This document shows, piece after piece, positions 21,560 to 30,872 of a stretch of 64,000 nucleotides of DNA (its first letter is position 1; each line of letters opens with the position of its first letter). The notes beneath the pieces were generated by a model. It did not search any database, was not told where the DNA came from, and saw nothing but the letters and a program-made list of their open reading frames with translations. The position numbers were made by a program, and so were the translations under genes. Origin of the DNA: Sansalvadorimonas sp965221135 (GTDB lineage: Bacteria > Pseudomonadota > Gammaproteobacteria > Pseudomonadales > Endozoicomonadaceae); the NCBI GenBank assembly GCA_965221135.1, contig CBDCRZ010000121.1, forward strand, positions 1 through 64,000. The letters are read 5' to 3'.

Positions 21560-22930
21560 GGCACGCTTTCCTTCTGTTGTTTTCCTGCTTCCACTTCTGC
21601 CAAGACTGAAGCCAGGCCATTGGCCTTGTAGAGGATGGCCAGAGAGTCCTTAGCGACAGTGACCCGCTCCACCAGCAGGTGAAACAGACGCCGCTGTTCT
21701 TCGGGAAATAGCAGTTCCCAGACTTGACCGATATCGCTTAATGTTTTGAATACTGTTCCATCTTTCAGCTGGGCGGGATCGCAGCCTTCGGCCAGCAGCA
21801 GACCTTGAACCTGATGGCAGTATTCCGGAGCCCTAAGCATCTCGCCCAGACTATTCAGGACAACATCTTCCAGCTCCGTTGCAGCAACGGGTGGCAGAGG
21901 CGCAGCTTGGTAGCCCTCTTTATCGACAACGGTGCTGACAAAGTAGCGATATTTCTTTCTGCGGTTACCCTGCTCATCGGTTTTGTAGGTGGTTTTTGAA
22001 GCCAGCCGAACACCAACCCATTGAGGAAACTGCCCTGTCCGTACTGCCGGGACTTTTTCTTTCGTTTTGCTCAATCTTCTTTATGCCTCGCTTCGACCTC
22101 AGCCCAAAGCTCTCGATCGATAATGGAGGGATGCTCTCCCAGATACCATTTACCCTTGCGAGGCGTCTCCCCAAGATAGATACGGTTGCGAACAATATGC
22201 CAGGCAGCTTTGCCGGTGAACGGGCCGCCACCTGATACTTTGCCACCTTCAAATACATTCCTTTTGGTACGGTAACCGGCTCGGTTTATGCGACGAGAGG
22301 CTTCTGCCAGAGAGCCTGTCTCTGCATACTCCTTGAACAGCATTTGAATACCGGCAGCTTCTTTCGAGTGAATACCAGCCGATGTTCCTTCAGGGTGTAC
22401 CCTGTAAGAACCCGCCCGCCGGTAAACTTCCCTCTCTTCTTGGAGAGTGCGATCTTGTCCCTAATGCGTTCGCCGATCACCTCTCTCTCAAACTGCGCAA
22501 AGGTCATCAGGATATTAAGCGTCAGTCGTCCCATACTGTCGCCGGTATTGAAGTGCTGGGTGACAGCAATAAAGGCCACATTGTGTCGATCAAGCAGTTC
22601 CACCAGCCTGGCGAAATCAGCAATATTTCTTGGCAGCCGGTCAACCTTGTAAACAATGATCGCATCCACTTTGCCAGACTCGACGTCAGCCAAAAGTCTC
22701 TGCAAAGCCGGGCGTTCAGTGTTCCCACCAGAAAAGCCACCTTCATCGTAATAATCAGGAAGAACCAGCCAACCTTCGCCTCGGTGAGCCTGAATATAGG
22801 CTTCCGCCGACTCCCGTTGGGCATGGAGGGAATTAAACTCCTGTTCCAGCCCTTCTTCGGTGGACTTGCGAGTGTAAATCGCACACCGAACAAGACCTCT
22901 TTCATTAATAGAGCCATACTTTATATCCAT
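21550..22930 (-). pseudogene. Large serine recombinase, two frameshifts
   Basis: From ATG 22930 the product has the resolvase domain with catalytic Ser in IYTRKSTEEG, then VDRLPRNIADFARLV and GRLTLNILMTFAQFEREVIG, the helix E signature. The frame shifts near 22370 (…RLVFT to KEAAGIQMLFKEY) and again near 22074 (…ARHKED to LSKTKEKVP). Downstream parts show the recombinase domain (NRAGYRTKR, IYLGETPRKGKWYLGEHPSI). Recombinases of this size integrate prophages. This one is dead as read. It is preceded by the DUF2924 gene with overlap. Confidence 0.8.
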
Positions 22931-22934
22931 ATCT

Positions 22935-23375
22935 TCAACCTGATTTGATGCCAAAGAAGCGAGGGGCACTGGTGTGCTGGCCGGTTATTTCCCGAACAAT
23001 GGCCGACAGACTGCGGTACTTGGTGCCTTCATACTCAAAGCCTTTTTCCAGGCTCTTGACCCGATATACCTTGCCATTCCATATGCGCTCGAAGATGACA
23101 CCAGCCCTGGTCTGCTCTATGCGGGGCTGGCCGAGGTTGCCGTTTCGGGATATCACTTTTATGTCTTTATCCAGCGGCTCTTTGGCGGCTTCCTCCAACC
23201 CTCCCAAAGTGACTTCCTGAATACGCCAGGCCAGCTTCTGGATAATTAACAAACGATTCAGTTTGGGTGGCTCTTTCTCGTATAGGTCGCGCCAGAGTTT
23301 ATGCAGTTCCTGGTTGTTGAGTTTGGGCAATCCTGCAATTTGCGCAGCCAGTGACTCCTGTTTTTTGTTGCTCAT
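22935..23375 (-). CDS. DUF2924 family phage protein
   Basis: A 146-residue protein. The C-terminal half, FERIWNGKVYRVKSLEKGFEY split around a GF.Y.G..Y motif, then SLSAIVREITGQHTSAPRFF, is the DUF2924 signature found beside phage serine recombinases. ATG 23375 follows GAGAGG at good distance. It heads the recombinase module and is the only gene of it left intact. Its biochemical role is not known to me. Confidence 0.8.
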   Translation of the reverse strand: MSNKKQESLAAQIAGLPKLNNQELHKLWRDLYEKEPPKLNRLLIIQKLAWRIQEVTLGGLEEAAKEPLDKDIKVISRNGNLGQPRIEQTRAGVIFERIWNGKVYRVKSLEKGFEYEGTKYRSLSAIVREITGQHTSAPRFFGIKSG

Positions 23376-23598
23376 ACTGAACCTCTCTTGTCGTGCAAGG
23401 GAGACACATAGAGGCATGGGTGTGGCTCTTTATCCAGTCGGGGTTGTTGGCGTTTCTGTCTGTTGAGCTGTCGCTTCAAGGCTTTGGCCAGCAGGCTGCA
23501 AATCTCTTGGCAACCTTTCTACCAACCACCTGAACGCCACCATTTCAGGCAATGATTGTTCCTATCCGGTTATGCTTTTGTAGGATCATGGTCGGTAT

Positions 23599-26500
23599 AT
23601 GAGGCGGTTTGCTGATTGTGTATTCCCTTCTCTTTTTGGCCTGTGCCGTCTTGCCATATATCCCGCCATTGCCTTTACTGCACAGCCTCAACGAACGGGC
23701 AAGAGGATGAGATTGACCGTGAATATTGGTGCTCACTTTTGCAGGAGAGAATTGTTTTTTATTTGGTTAATGCTACCGCTGTCAGGGGGCGTGATAGAGA
23801 AATGCGCAGCAGCAGATAAAGATACAAAGAAAAGCTGGGCGGCAATTGTAAAGCCTTTACCTGCTTCCCTGTATCCCGGTCGTACCTGTGTCCGGCCACA
23901 TGCCTCTCCTGTTCCTGAATCATCAATGCTTCAGTGGCCGCCTGTATTGACCACATCAAAGACCCATGCCGAAGTCCCTTCACGACAACAGGAATCGTCT
24001 GAGGCTACAGTTCGAACACATCCAAAAAGAAGACCAGACAGAAAGAGACAATATTACCGCAACCCTTCCGCCGAGCGTTTCGATCAACAGATAGAAGCAC
24101 TGGCAAACGAAGTGAATCGACTCAAAAAGCAACTTCACGGGCCACATCGGGAGAGCCATAAAACCGCGCTTTTAGATCTTGCATTCCAGATAACAGAAAG
24201 AGAGCCGCACCCGCTGCGAGCCAGTCCCAAAGCCCTTGCTCTTTTGGCAAATGCGTTTTCAAAATTAGCAAAATATCAAGAAGGCGCCACAGCGTTAGAC
24301 TGGATAATGAAAGCCGTGATCCACCGCAGTCAAAAACAGCAGCTAACCAAACAGTGCGGATTTAAAGCCCAAACGCTGGCCATGGTGCTCAATAGCCTGA
24401 GTCAGGTGGCGGGTGGCAAAGCCGACACGACCCGAAAGGCGCTGGCCAAAGAGGTGGGAAGCCGTGATTTGACCGACACCAAAGAGTGGTCGCCCCAGCA
24501 TCTGGCCATGGTGACCAATGGCCTGAGTAAGGTGGCGGGTGACGACGCCGACACGACCCTGAAGGGGCTGGCCAAAGAGGTGGGAAGCCGTGATTTGACC
24601 GACACCAAAGAGTGGTCGGCCCAGCCTCTGGCCATGGTGACCAATGGCCTGATCCAGGTGACGGGTGACGACGCCGACACGACCCGGAAGGCGCTGGCCA
24701 AAGAGGTGGGGAGGCGTGATTTGACCGACACCAAAGAGTGGTCGACCCAGCCTCTGGCCATGGTGATCAATGGCCTGAGGCAGGTGGCGCGGGACGACGC
24801 CGACACGACCCGGAAGGCGCTGGCCAAAGAAGTGGGGAGGCGTGCCCTTGCCGGAGACCTTAAGTGCTGGATAGCGCAAGAACTGGCCATGGTGACCAAT
24901 GGCCTGAGTCAGGTGGCGGGTGACGACGCCGACACGACCCGGAAGGCGCTGGCCAAAGAGGTGGGAAGCCGTGCCCTTGCCGGAGAACTTAAGTGCTGGA
25001 TAGCGCAAGATCTGGCCATGGTGACCAATGGCCTGAGGCAGGTGGCGGGGGACGACGCCGACACGACCCGGAAGGCGCTGGCCAAAGAGGTGGGGAGGCG
25101 TGATTTGACTTGGTCGGCCCAGCATCTGGCCATGGTGACCAATGGCCTGAGCCAGATGACGGGGGACGACGCCGACACGACCCGGAAGGCGCTGGCCAAA
25201 GAGGTGGGAAGCCGTGATTTGACCGACACCAAAGAGTGGTCGGCCCAGCCTCTGGCCATGGTGACCAATAGCCTGAGCCAGGTGACGGGGGACGACGCCG
25301 ACACGACCCGGAAGGCGCTGGCCAAAGAAGTGGGGAGGCGTGCCCTTGCCGGAGACCTTAAGTGCTGGATAGCGCAAGATCTGGCCATGGTGACCAATGG
25401 CCTGAGCCCGGTGGCGGGGGACGACGCCGACACGACCTGGAAGGCGCTGGCCAAAGAGGTGGGAAGCCGTGATTTGACCGACACCAGGGAGTGGTCGTCC
25501 CAGCCTCTGGCCATGGTGACCAATGGCCTGAGCCAGGTGGCGGGGGACGACGCCGACACGATCCGTAAGGCGCTGGCCAAAGAAGTGGGGAGGCGTGCCC
25601 TTGCCGGAGACCTTAAGTGCTGGATAGCGCAAGATCTGGCCATGGTGACCAATGGCCTGAGCCAGGTGACGGGGGACGACGCCGACACGACCCTGAAGGC
25701 GCTGGCCAAAGAGGTGGGGAGGCGTGATTTGACTGACCCCAGGGAGTGGTCGGCCCAGCCTCTGGCCATGGTGACCAATGGTCTGAGGCAGGTGGCGGGT
25801 GACGACGCCGACACGACCCGGAAGGCGCTGGCCAAAGAAGTGGGGAGGCGTGCCCTTGCCGGAGACCTTAAGTGCTGGATAGCGCAAGAGCTGGCCATGG
25901 TGACCAATGGCCTGAGTCAGGTGGCGGGTGACTACGCCGACACGACCCGGAAGGCGCTGGCCAAAGAGGTGCGAAGCCGTGATTTGACCGTCACCAAAGA
26001 GTGGTCGGCCCAGCATCTGGCCATGGTGACCAATAGCCTGAGTCAGGTGACGGGGGACGACGCCGACACGACCCGGAAGGCGCTGGCCAAAGAGGTGGGA
26101 AGCCGTGATTTGACCGACACCAAAGAGTGGTCGGCCCAGCATCTGGCCATGGTGGCCAGTGGGATGTCTCATTGCTCACACGTCATAGGGGAGGATGTTG
26201 TTCAAGCTTCGATTCAAGCCATTATGAACATATCGCCGACTGAACAGGATATCATTATGGCCCTTAACGCTTTGTGCCGTTTATCTCTGTCAGACGACCA
26301 GCTGAAGCTTGGCTATTTCCTGGTTAAACGTCTTTGTGATATGACTGGTTTTATTGACACAGGCAGCCCTCTACAGCATAGCGTCGGCGACGTCTTATGG
26401 AACCTTGCGGTTCTGGATTTATGTGCAAAACAAAATCCGCTCGCCAAGGATGATCCTGATACACCCCGTTTCGATATCTTTGTTAAGCCGCTAATGGATA

Positions 26501-27030
26501 GGGAAAATATCAGGGACCTTCTTTCACATCACTGGCAAGACAGATTTTCATATATTTACTGGGCAGGCATTTCTAACTTGGAAATTGATGTGTCTCCTGC
26601 TCTTTCTGCTCCTGAAAAAAAGGTGAAGGTCTCAGCATTACAAAACAGAGTGTTCCAGGCTGTTAAAAATGCTTTGCCAAACCAAAATATTGTTATGGAA
26701 GTGAATATTGAAGGGTTCCCAGTTGATATTCTGGTGGGTAAAACCTTGTGTATAGAGGTCGATGGCCCCCATCATTATATTCAGGATGACACAATGGAAA
26801 ACGATGAGCTTCTTCTTGCAAAAGAATCTGGAAAAAGAAGAGCGCGAGACCCTTTGATAGATCACATACTCAAAAGCCTGGGGTTTGAGGTGCTACGTAT
26901 TTCCTATGTTGAGACTGACTCGGTCGCAGGCCTTGGAACGTTTGTTGATCGGGTGATAAATGCAATGGACGAACAAGAAATGAGTAGCCAGTATGAAGGC
27001 CTGAGAGTGAATGACTTGCCAGCCTGGTAA
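23599..27030 (+). CDS. OPR/DUF1601-like repeat protein with C-terminal RAP domain, copy A
   Basis: 1,143 residues from ATG 23599. A basic then hydrophobic stretch (CRRELFFIWLMLPLSGGVIE ending CAAA) at residues 49-73 looks like a Sec signal peptide, so ATG 23707 or GTG 23719 may be the real start. Residues about 155-185 form a coiled coil (QQIEALANEVNRLKKQLHG). Residues 260-848 hold 14 repeats of 42/43 residues centred on LAMVTNGLSQV. The C-terminus (GFPVDILVG, CIEVDGPHHY, RDPLIDHILKSLGFEVLRIS) is a RAP domain, a PD-(D/E)XK-like fold linked to RNA binding or cleavage. Helical repeats plus RAP is the layout of OPR and FASTK RNA-binding proteins. RNA or DNA binding is inferred; no target is known. 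Confidence 0.75.
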   Translation: MRRFADCVFPSLFGLCRLAIYPAIAFTAQPQRTGKRMRLTVNIGAHFCRRELFFIWLMLPLSGGVIEKCAAADKDTKKSWAAIVKPLPASLYPGRTCVRPHASPVPESSMLQWPPVLTTSKTHAEVPSRQQESSEATVRTHPKRRPDRKRQYYRNPSAERFDQQIEALANEVNRLKKQLHGPHRESHKTALLDLAFQITEREPHPLRASPKALALLANAFSKLAKYQEGATALDWIMKAVIHRSQKQQLTKQCGFKAQTLAMVLNSLSQVAGGKADTTRKALAKEVGSRDLTDTKEWSPQHLAMVTNGLSKVAGDDADTTLKGLAKEVGSRDLTDTKEWSAQPLAMVTNGLIQVTGDDADTTRKALAKEVGRRDLTDTKEWSTQPLAMVINGLRQVARDDADTTRKALAKEVGRRALAGDLKCWIAQELAMVTNGLSQVAGDDADTTRKALAKEVGSRALAGELKCWIAQDLAMVTNGLRQVAGDDADTTRKALAKEVGRRDLTWSAQHLAMVTNGLSQMTGDDADTTRKALAKEVGSRDLTDTKEWSAQPLAMVTNSLSQVTGDDADTTRKALAKEVGRRALAGDLKCWIAQDLAMVTNGLSPVAGDDADTTWKALAKEVGSRDLTDTREWSSQPLAMVTNGLSQVAGDDADTIRKALAKEVGRRALAGDLKCWIAQDLAMVTNGLSQVTGDDADTTLKALAKEVGRRDLTDPREWSAQPLAMVTNGLRQVAGDDADTTRKALAKEVGRRALAGDLKCWIAQELAMVTNGLSQVAGDYADTTRKALAKEVRSRDLTVTKEWSAQHLAMVTNSLSQVTGDDADTTRKALAKEVGSRDLTDTKEWSAQHLAMVASGMSHCSHVIGEDVVQASIQAIMNISPTEQDIIMALNALCRLSLSDDQLKLGYFLVKRLCDMTGFIDTGSPLQHSVGDVLWNLAVLDLCAKQNPLAKDDPDTPRFDIFVKPLMDRENIRDLLSHHWQDRFSYIYWAGISNLEIDVSPALSAPEKKVKVSALQNRVFQAVKNALPNQNIVMEVNIEGFPVDILVGKTLCIEVDGPHHYIQDDTMENDELLLAKESGKRRARDPLIDHILKSLGFEVLRISYVETDSVAGLGTFVDRVINAMDEQEMSSQYEGLRVNDLPAW
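24376..26142 (+). repeat. Modular 42/43-residue repeat array A (14 units plus half unit)
   Basis: Each unit is LAMVTNGLSQV, GDDADTTRKALAKEVG, then one of two linkers: D (DLTDTKEWSAQ, 42-residue unit) or A (ALAGDLKCWIAQ, 43-residue unit). Linkers preceding units 2-15: D D D A A d D A D A D A D D, where d (before unit 7) is a 4-residue-shorter D (DLTWSAQ). The residue before LAMV runs T H P P E D H P D P D P E H H. The pair after NGL varies as SQ, SK, IQ, RQ, SP. Elsewhere identity is almost complete, even in DNA. Confidence 0.9.
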
Positions 27031-27115
27031 CCTTTCTACCAACCACCTGAACGCCACCATTTCAGGCAATGATTTTTCCTATCCGGTTATGCTTTTGGAG
27101 GATCATGGTCGGTAT

Positions 27116-30100
27116 ATGAGGCGGTTTGCTGATTGTGTATTCCCTTCTCTTTTTGGCCTGTGCCGTCTTGCCATATATCCCGCCATTGCCTTTACTGCAC
27201 AGCCTCAACGAACGGGCAACAGGATGAGATTTACCGTGAATATTGGTGCTCACTTTTGCAGGAGAGAGTTGTTTTTTATTTGGTTAATGCTACCGCTGTC
27301 AGGGGGCGTGATAGAGAAATGCGCAGCAGCAGATAAAGATACAAAGAAAAGCTGGGCGGCAATTGTAAAGCCTTCACCTGCTTCCCTGTATCCCGGTCGT
27401 ACCTGTGTCCGGCCACATGCCTCTCCTGTTCCTGAATCATCAATGCTTCAGTGGCCGCCTGTATTGACCACATCAAAGACCCATGCCGAAGTCCCTTCAC
27501 GACAACAGGAATCGTCTGAGGCTACAGTTCGAACACATCCAAAAAGAAGACCAGACAGAAAGAGACAATATTACCGCAACCCTTCCGCCGAGCGTTTCGA
27601 TCAACAGATAGAAGCACTGGCAAACGAAGTGAATCGACTCAAAAAGCAACTTCACGGGCCACATCGGGAGAGCCATAAAACCGCGCTTTTAGATCTTGCA
27701 TTCCAGATAACAGAAAGAGAGCCGCACCCGCTGCGAGCCAGTCCCAAAGCCCTTGCTCTTTTGGCAAATGCGTTTTCAAAATTAGCAAAATATCAAGAAG
27801 GCGCCACAGCGTTAGACTGGATAATGAAAGCCGTGATCCACCGCAGTCAAAAACAGCAGCTCACCAAACAGTGCGGATTTAACGCCCAAAACCTGGCCAT
27901 GGTGCTCAATAGCCTGAGTCAGGTCGCCGGTGACGACGCCGACACGACCCGGAAGGCGCTGGCCAAAGAGGTGGGAAGCCGTGCCCTTGCCGGAGACCTT
28001 AAGTGCTGGATAGCGCAAGATCTGGCCATGGTGACCAGTGGCCTGAGGCAGGTGACGGGTGACGACGCCGATACGACCCGGAAGGCGCTGGCCAAAGAAG
28101 TTGGGAGGCGTGCCCTTGCCGGAGACCTTAAGTGCTGGATAGCGCAAGATCTGGCCATGGTGACCAATGGCCTGAGTCAGGTGACGGGGGACGACGCCGA
28201 CACGACCCGGAAGGCGCTGGCCAAAGAGGTGGGAAGCCGTGATTTGACCAACACCAAAGAGTGGTCGGCTCAGCCTCTGGCCATGGTGACCAATGGCCTG
28301 AGCCCGGTGACGGGGGACGACGCCGACACGACCCGGAAGGCGCTGGCCAAAGAAGTGGGGAGGCGTGCCCTTGCCGGAGACCTTAAGTGCTGGATTGCGC
28401 AACATCTGGCCATGGTGACCAATGGCCTGAGCCCGGTGACGGGGGATGACGCCGACACGACCCGGAAGGCGCTGGCCAAAGAGGTGGGAAGCCGTGATTT
28501 GACCGACACCAAAGAGTGGTCGGCCCAGCATCTGGCCATGGTGACCAATGGCCTGAGCCAGGTGACGGGGGACGACGCCGACACGACCCGGAAGGCGCTG
28601 GCCATAGAGGTGGGAAGCCGTGATTTGACCGACACCAAAGAGTGGTCGGCCCAGCATCTGGCCATGGTGACCAATGGCCTGAGCCCGGTGACGGGGGACG
28701 ACGCCGACACGACCTGGAAGGCGCTGGTCAAAGAGGTGGGGAGGCGTGATTTGACTGACCCCAGGGAGTGGTCGGACCAGCCTCTGTCCATGGTGACCAA
28801 TGGCCTGAGGCAGGTGGAGGGGGACGACGCCGACACGACCCGGAAGGCGCTGGCCAAAGAAGTGGGGAGGCGTGCCCTTGCCGGAGACCTTAAGTGCTGG
28901 ATAGCGCAACATCTGGCCATGGTGACCAATGGCCTGAGTCAGGTGGCGGGGGACGACGCCGACACGACCCGGAAGGCGCTGGCCAAAGAGGTGGGGAGGC
29001 GTGCCCTTGCCGGAGACCTTAAGTGCTGGATAGCGCAAGATCTGGCCATGGTGACCAATGGCCTGAGCCAGGTGACGGGGGACGACGCCGACACGACCCG
29101 GAAGGCGCTGGCCAAAGAGGTTGGGAGGCGTGATTTGACTGACCCCAGGGAGTGGTCGGCCCAGCCTCTGGCCATGGTGACCAATGGCCTGAGTCAGGTG
29201 GCGGGGGACGACGCCGACACGACCCGGAAGGCGCTGGCCAAAGAAGTGGGGTGGCGTGCCCTTGCCGGAGACCTTAAGTGCTGGATAGCGCAAGATCTGG
29301 CCATGGTGACCAATGGCCTGAGTCATGTGGCGGGGGACGACGCCGACACGACCCGGAAGGCGCTGGCCAAAGAGGTGGGAAGCCGTGATTTGACTGACAC
29401 CAGGGAGTGGTCGGCCCAGCCTCTGGCCATGGTGGCCAGTGGGATGTCTCATTGCTCACACGTCATAGGGGAGGATGTTGTTCAAGCTTCGATTCAAGCC
29501 ATTATGAACATATCGCCGACTGAACAGGATATCATTATGGCCCTTTACGCTTTGTGCCGTTTATCTCTGTCAGACGACCAGCTGAAGCTTGGCTATTTCC
29601 TGGTTAAACGTCTTTGTGATATGTCTGGTTTTATTGACACAGACGGCTCTCTACAGCATAGCGTCGGCGACGTCTTATGGAACCTGGCCGTTCTGGATTT
29701 ATGTGCAAAACAAAATCCGCTCGTCAAGGATGATCCTGATACACCCCGTTTCGATATCTTTGTTAAGCCGCTAATGGATAGGGAAAATATCAGGGACCTT
29801 CTTTCACATCACTGGCAAGACAGATTTGCATATATTTACTGGGCAGGCATTTCTAACTTGGAAATTGATGTGTCTCCTGCTCTTTCTGCTCCTGAAAAAA
29901 AGGTGAAGGTCTCAGCATTACAAAACAGAGTGTTCCAGGCTGTTAAAAGTGCTTTGCCAAACCAAAATATTGTTATGGAAGTGAATATTGAAGGGTTCCC
30001 AGTTGATATTCTGGTGGGTAAAACCTTGTGTATAGAGGTCGATGGCCCCCATCATTATATTCAGGATGACACAATGGAAAACGATGAGCCTCTTCTTGCA

Positions 30101-30310
30101 AAAGAATCTGGAAAAAGAAGAGCGCGAGACCCTTTGATAGATCACATACTCAAAGGCCTGGGGTTTGAGGTGCTACGTATTTCCTATGTTGAGACTGACT
30201 CGGTCGCAGGCCTTGGAAGGTTTGTTGATCGGGTGATAAATGCAATGGACGAACAAGAAATGAGTAGCCAGTATGAAGGCCTGAGAGTGAATGACTTGCC
30301 AGCCTGGTAA
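27116..30310 (+). CDS. OPR/DUF1601-like repeat protein with C-terminal RAP domain, copy B
   Basis: 1,064 residues from ATG 27116, the position matching the start of copy A; GGAGG lies at 27097-27101, one base better than the GTAGG of copy A. The N-terminal 258 residues and C-terminal 295 residues differ from copy A at only a handful of positions (for example NAQN for KAQT before the first repeat, FAYIYW for FSYIYW). The array has 12 full units rather than 14 and a different order. The RAP domain is complete (VDILVG, CIEVDGPHHY). The open frame extends upstream to 27011 only because the intergenic spacer lacks stops. Confidence 0.75.
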   Translation: MRRFADCVFPSLFGLCRLAIYPAIAFTAQPQRTGNRMRFTVNIGAHFCRRELFFIWLMLPLSGGVIEKCAAADKDTKKSWAAIVKPSPASLYPGRTCVRPHASPVPESSMLQWPPVLTTSKTHAEVPSRQQESSEATVRTHPKRRPDRKRQYYRNPSAERFDQQIEALANEVNRLKKQLHGPHRESHKTALLDLAFQITEREPHPLRASPKALALLANAFSKLAKYQEGATALDWIMKAVIHRSQKQQLTKQCGFNAQNLAMVLNSLSQVAGDDADTTRKALAKEVGSRALAGDLKCWIAQDLAMVTSGLRQVTGDDADTTRKALAKEVGRRALAGDLKCWIAQDLAMVTNGLSQVTGDDADTTRKALAKEVGSRDLTNTKEWSAQPLAMVTNGLSPVTGDDADTTRKALAKEVGRRALAGDLKCWIAQHLAMVTNGLSPVTGDDADTTRKALAKEVGSRDLTDTKEWSAQHLAMVTNGLSQVTGDDADTTRKALAIEVGSRDLTDTKEWSAQHLAMVTNGLSPVTGDDADTTWKALVKEVGRRDLTDPREWSDQPLSMVTNGLRQVEGDDADTTRKALAKEVGRRALAGDLKCWIAQHLAMVTNGLSQVAGDDADTTRKALAKEVGRRALAGDLKCWIAQDLAMVTNGLSQVTGDDADTTRKALAKEVGRRDLTDPREWSAQPLAMVTNGLSQVAGDDADTTRKALAKEVGWRALAGDLKCWIAQDLAMVTNGLSHVAGDDADTTRKALAKEVGSRDLTDTREWSAQPLAMVASGMSHCSHVIGEDVVQASIQAIMNISPTEQDIIMALYALCRLSLSDDQLKLGYFLVKRLCDMSGFIDTDGSLQHSVGDVLWNLAVLDLCAKQNPLVKDDPDTPRFDIFVKPLMDRENIRDLLSHHWQDRFAYIYWAGISNLEIDVSPALSAPEKKVKVSALQNRVFQAVKSALPNQNIVMEVNIEGFPVDILVGKTLCIEVDGPHHYIQDDTMENDEPLLAKESGKRRARDPLIDHILKGLGFEVLRISYVETDSVAGLGRFVDRVINAMDEQEMSSQYEGLRVNDLPAW
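27893..29422 (+). repeat. Modular repeat array B (12 units plus half unit)
   Basis: Same building blocks as array A. Linkers preceding units 2-13: A A D A D D D A A D A D. Residue before LAMV: N D D P H H H P H D P D P. Here linker A can be followed by H, which is not seen in array A. Single oddities: LSMV for LAMV in unit 8, EVGWR in unit 11, ALAIEVG in unit 6. Confidence 0.9.
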
Positions 30311-30415
30311 CTTTTCTACCAACCACCTGAACGCCACCATTTCAGGCAATGATTTTTCCTGTCCGGTTATGCTTTTGGAGGATCATGGTCGGTATATGAG
30401 GCGGTTTGCTGATTG
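30311..30415 (+). pseudogene. 5' stump of a third RAP-repeat gene
   Basis: Matches the region upstream of and including the first codons of copies A and B (GGAGGATCATGG, then ATGAGGCGGTTTGCTGATT) and then diverges at 30416. It shows that the tandem array once had at least three members. Confidence 0.8.
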
Positions 30416-30872
30416 GTAACTATTCTACAAACCGCAGTCACGAAGGAGAAGCTATGACATAAGCTACAAAGCTGCATAGTGAAACCATGCTCCAAGTTGG
30501 ATGGAGGTCGGCCCTCCGGTCAGGGTTTGCAGGAATACTGACCAAACGACCTGATGCTGCGGGATTCTAAGGAATCTGGTGGTGAGCGTTTCAGGAAAAG
30601 GCGGGGATATACCGTCACGTGGGATCTGGAAAGTCGAACGAAAGTGAACTGTACGACGAAGCGTCGAAATCTTTGGTGATGTCAAAAAGGGGCTGTGTAT
30701 CCGTCCCCTGATCAGTGCAGAGGAGACCTGTTTACTGTCTGCATGGCATCCGGCGTTAAGGCAGCGAGAGTCCAGATCAGGCCAGCTTGGGGAACGTGAG
30801 AACCTGCATCCGGCACGTATCAGGATGCAGGGGCGGACATGCCCGTAGTAGTGATGAAAATGCTGTAATGGC

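Larger units (their letters stand above)
23512..30415 (+). repeat. Tandem gene duplication unit, two full copies and a third 5' stump
   Basis: The string CTTTCTACCAACCACC recurs at about 23520, 27031 and (with one change) 30311, marking the start of each unit. Units are about 3.5 kb and 3.3 kb, the difference of 237 bases lying entirely in the internal repeat arrays. The third copy matches for roughly 105 bases and then ends at the group II intron region. Confidence 0.9.

Noticed and set aside
27011..27115. Upstream extension of the second RAP-repeat gene
   Set aside because: The added codons are the intergenic spacer and have no counterpart before copy A; the matching start is 27116.
24343..29452. 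Long minus-strand open frames across both repeat arrays
   Set aside because: They arise because each repeat unit happens to lack antisense stops; they have no RBS, no terminal domains, and run only through the arrays. The plus-strand product has clear flanking domains.
23512..30415. CRISPR array
   Set aside because: The direct repeats are 126/129-bp protein-coding units without unique spacers; no cas genes nearby.
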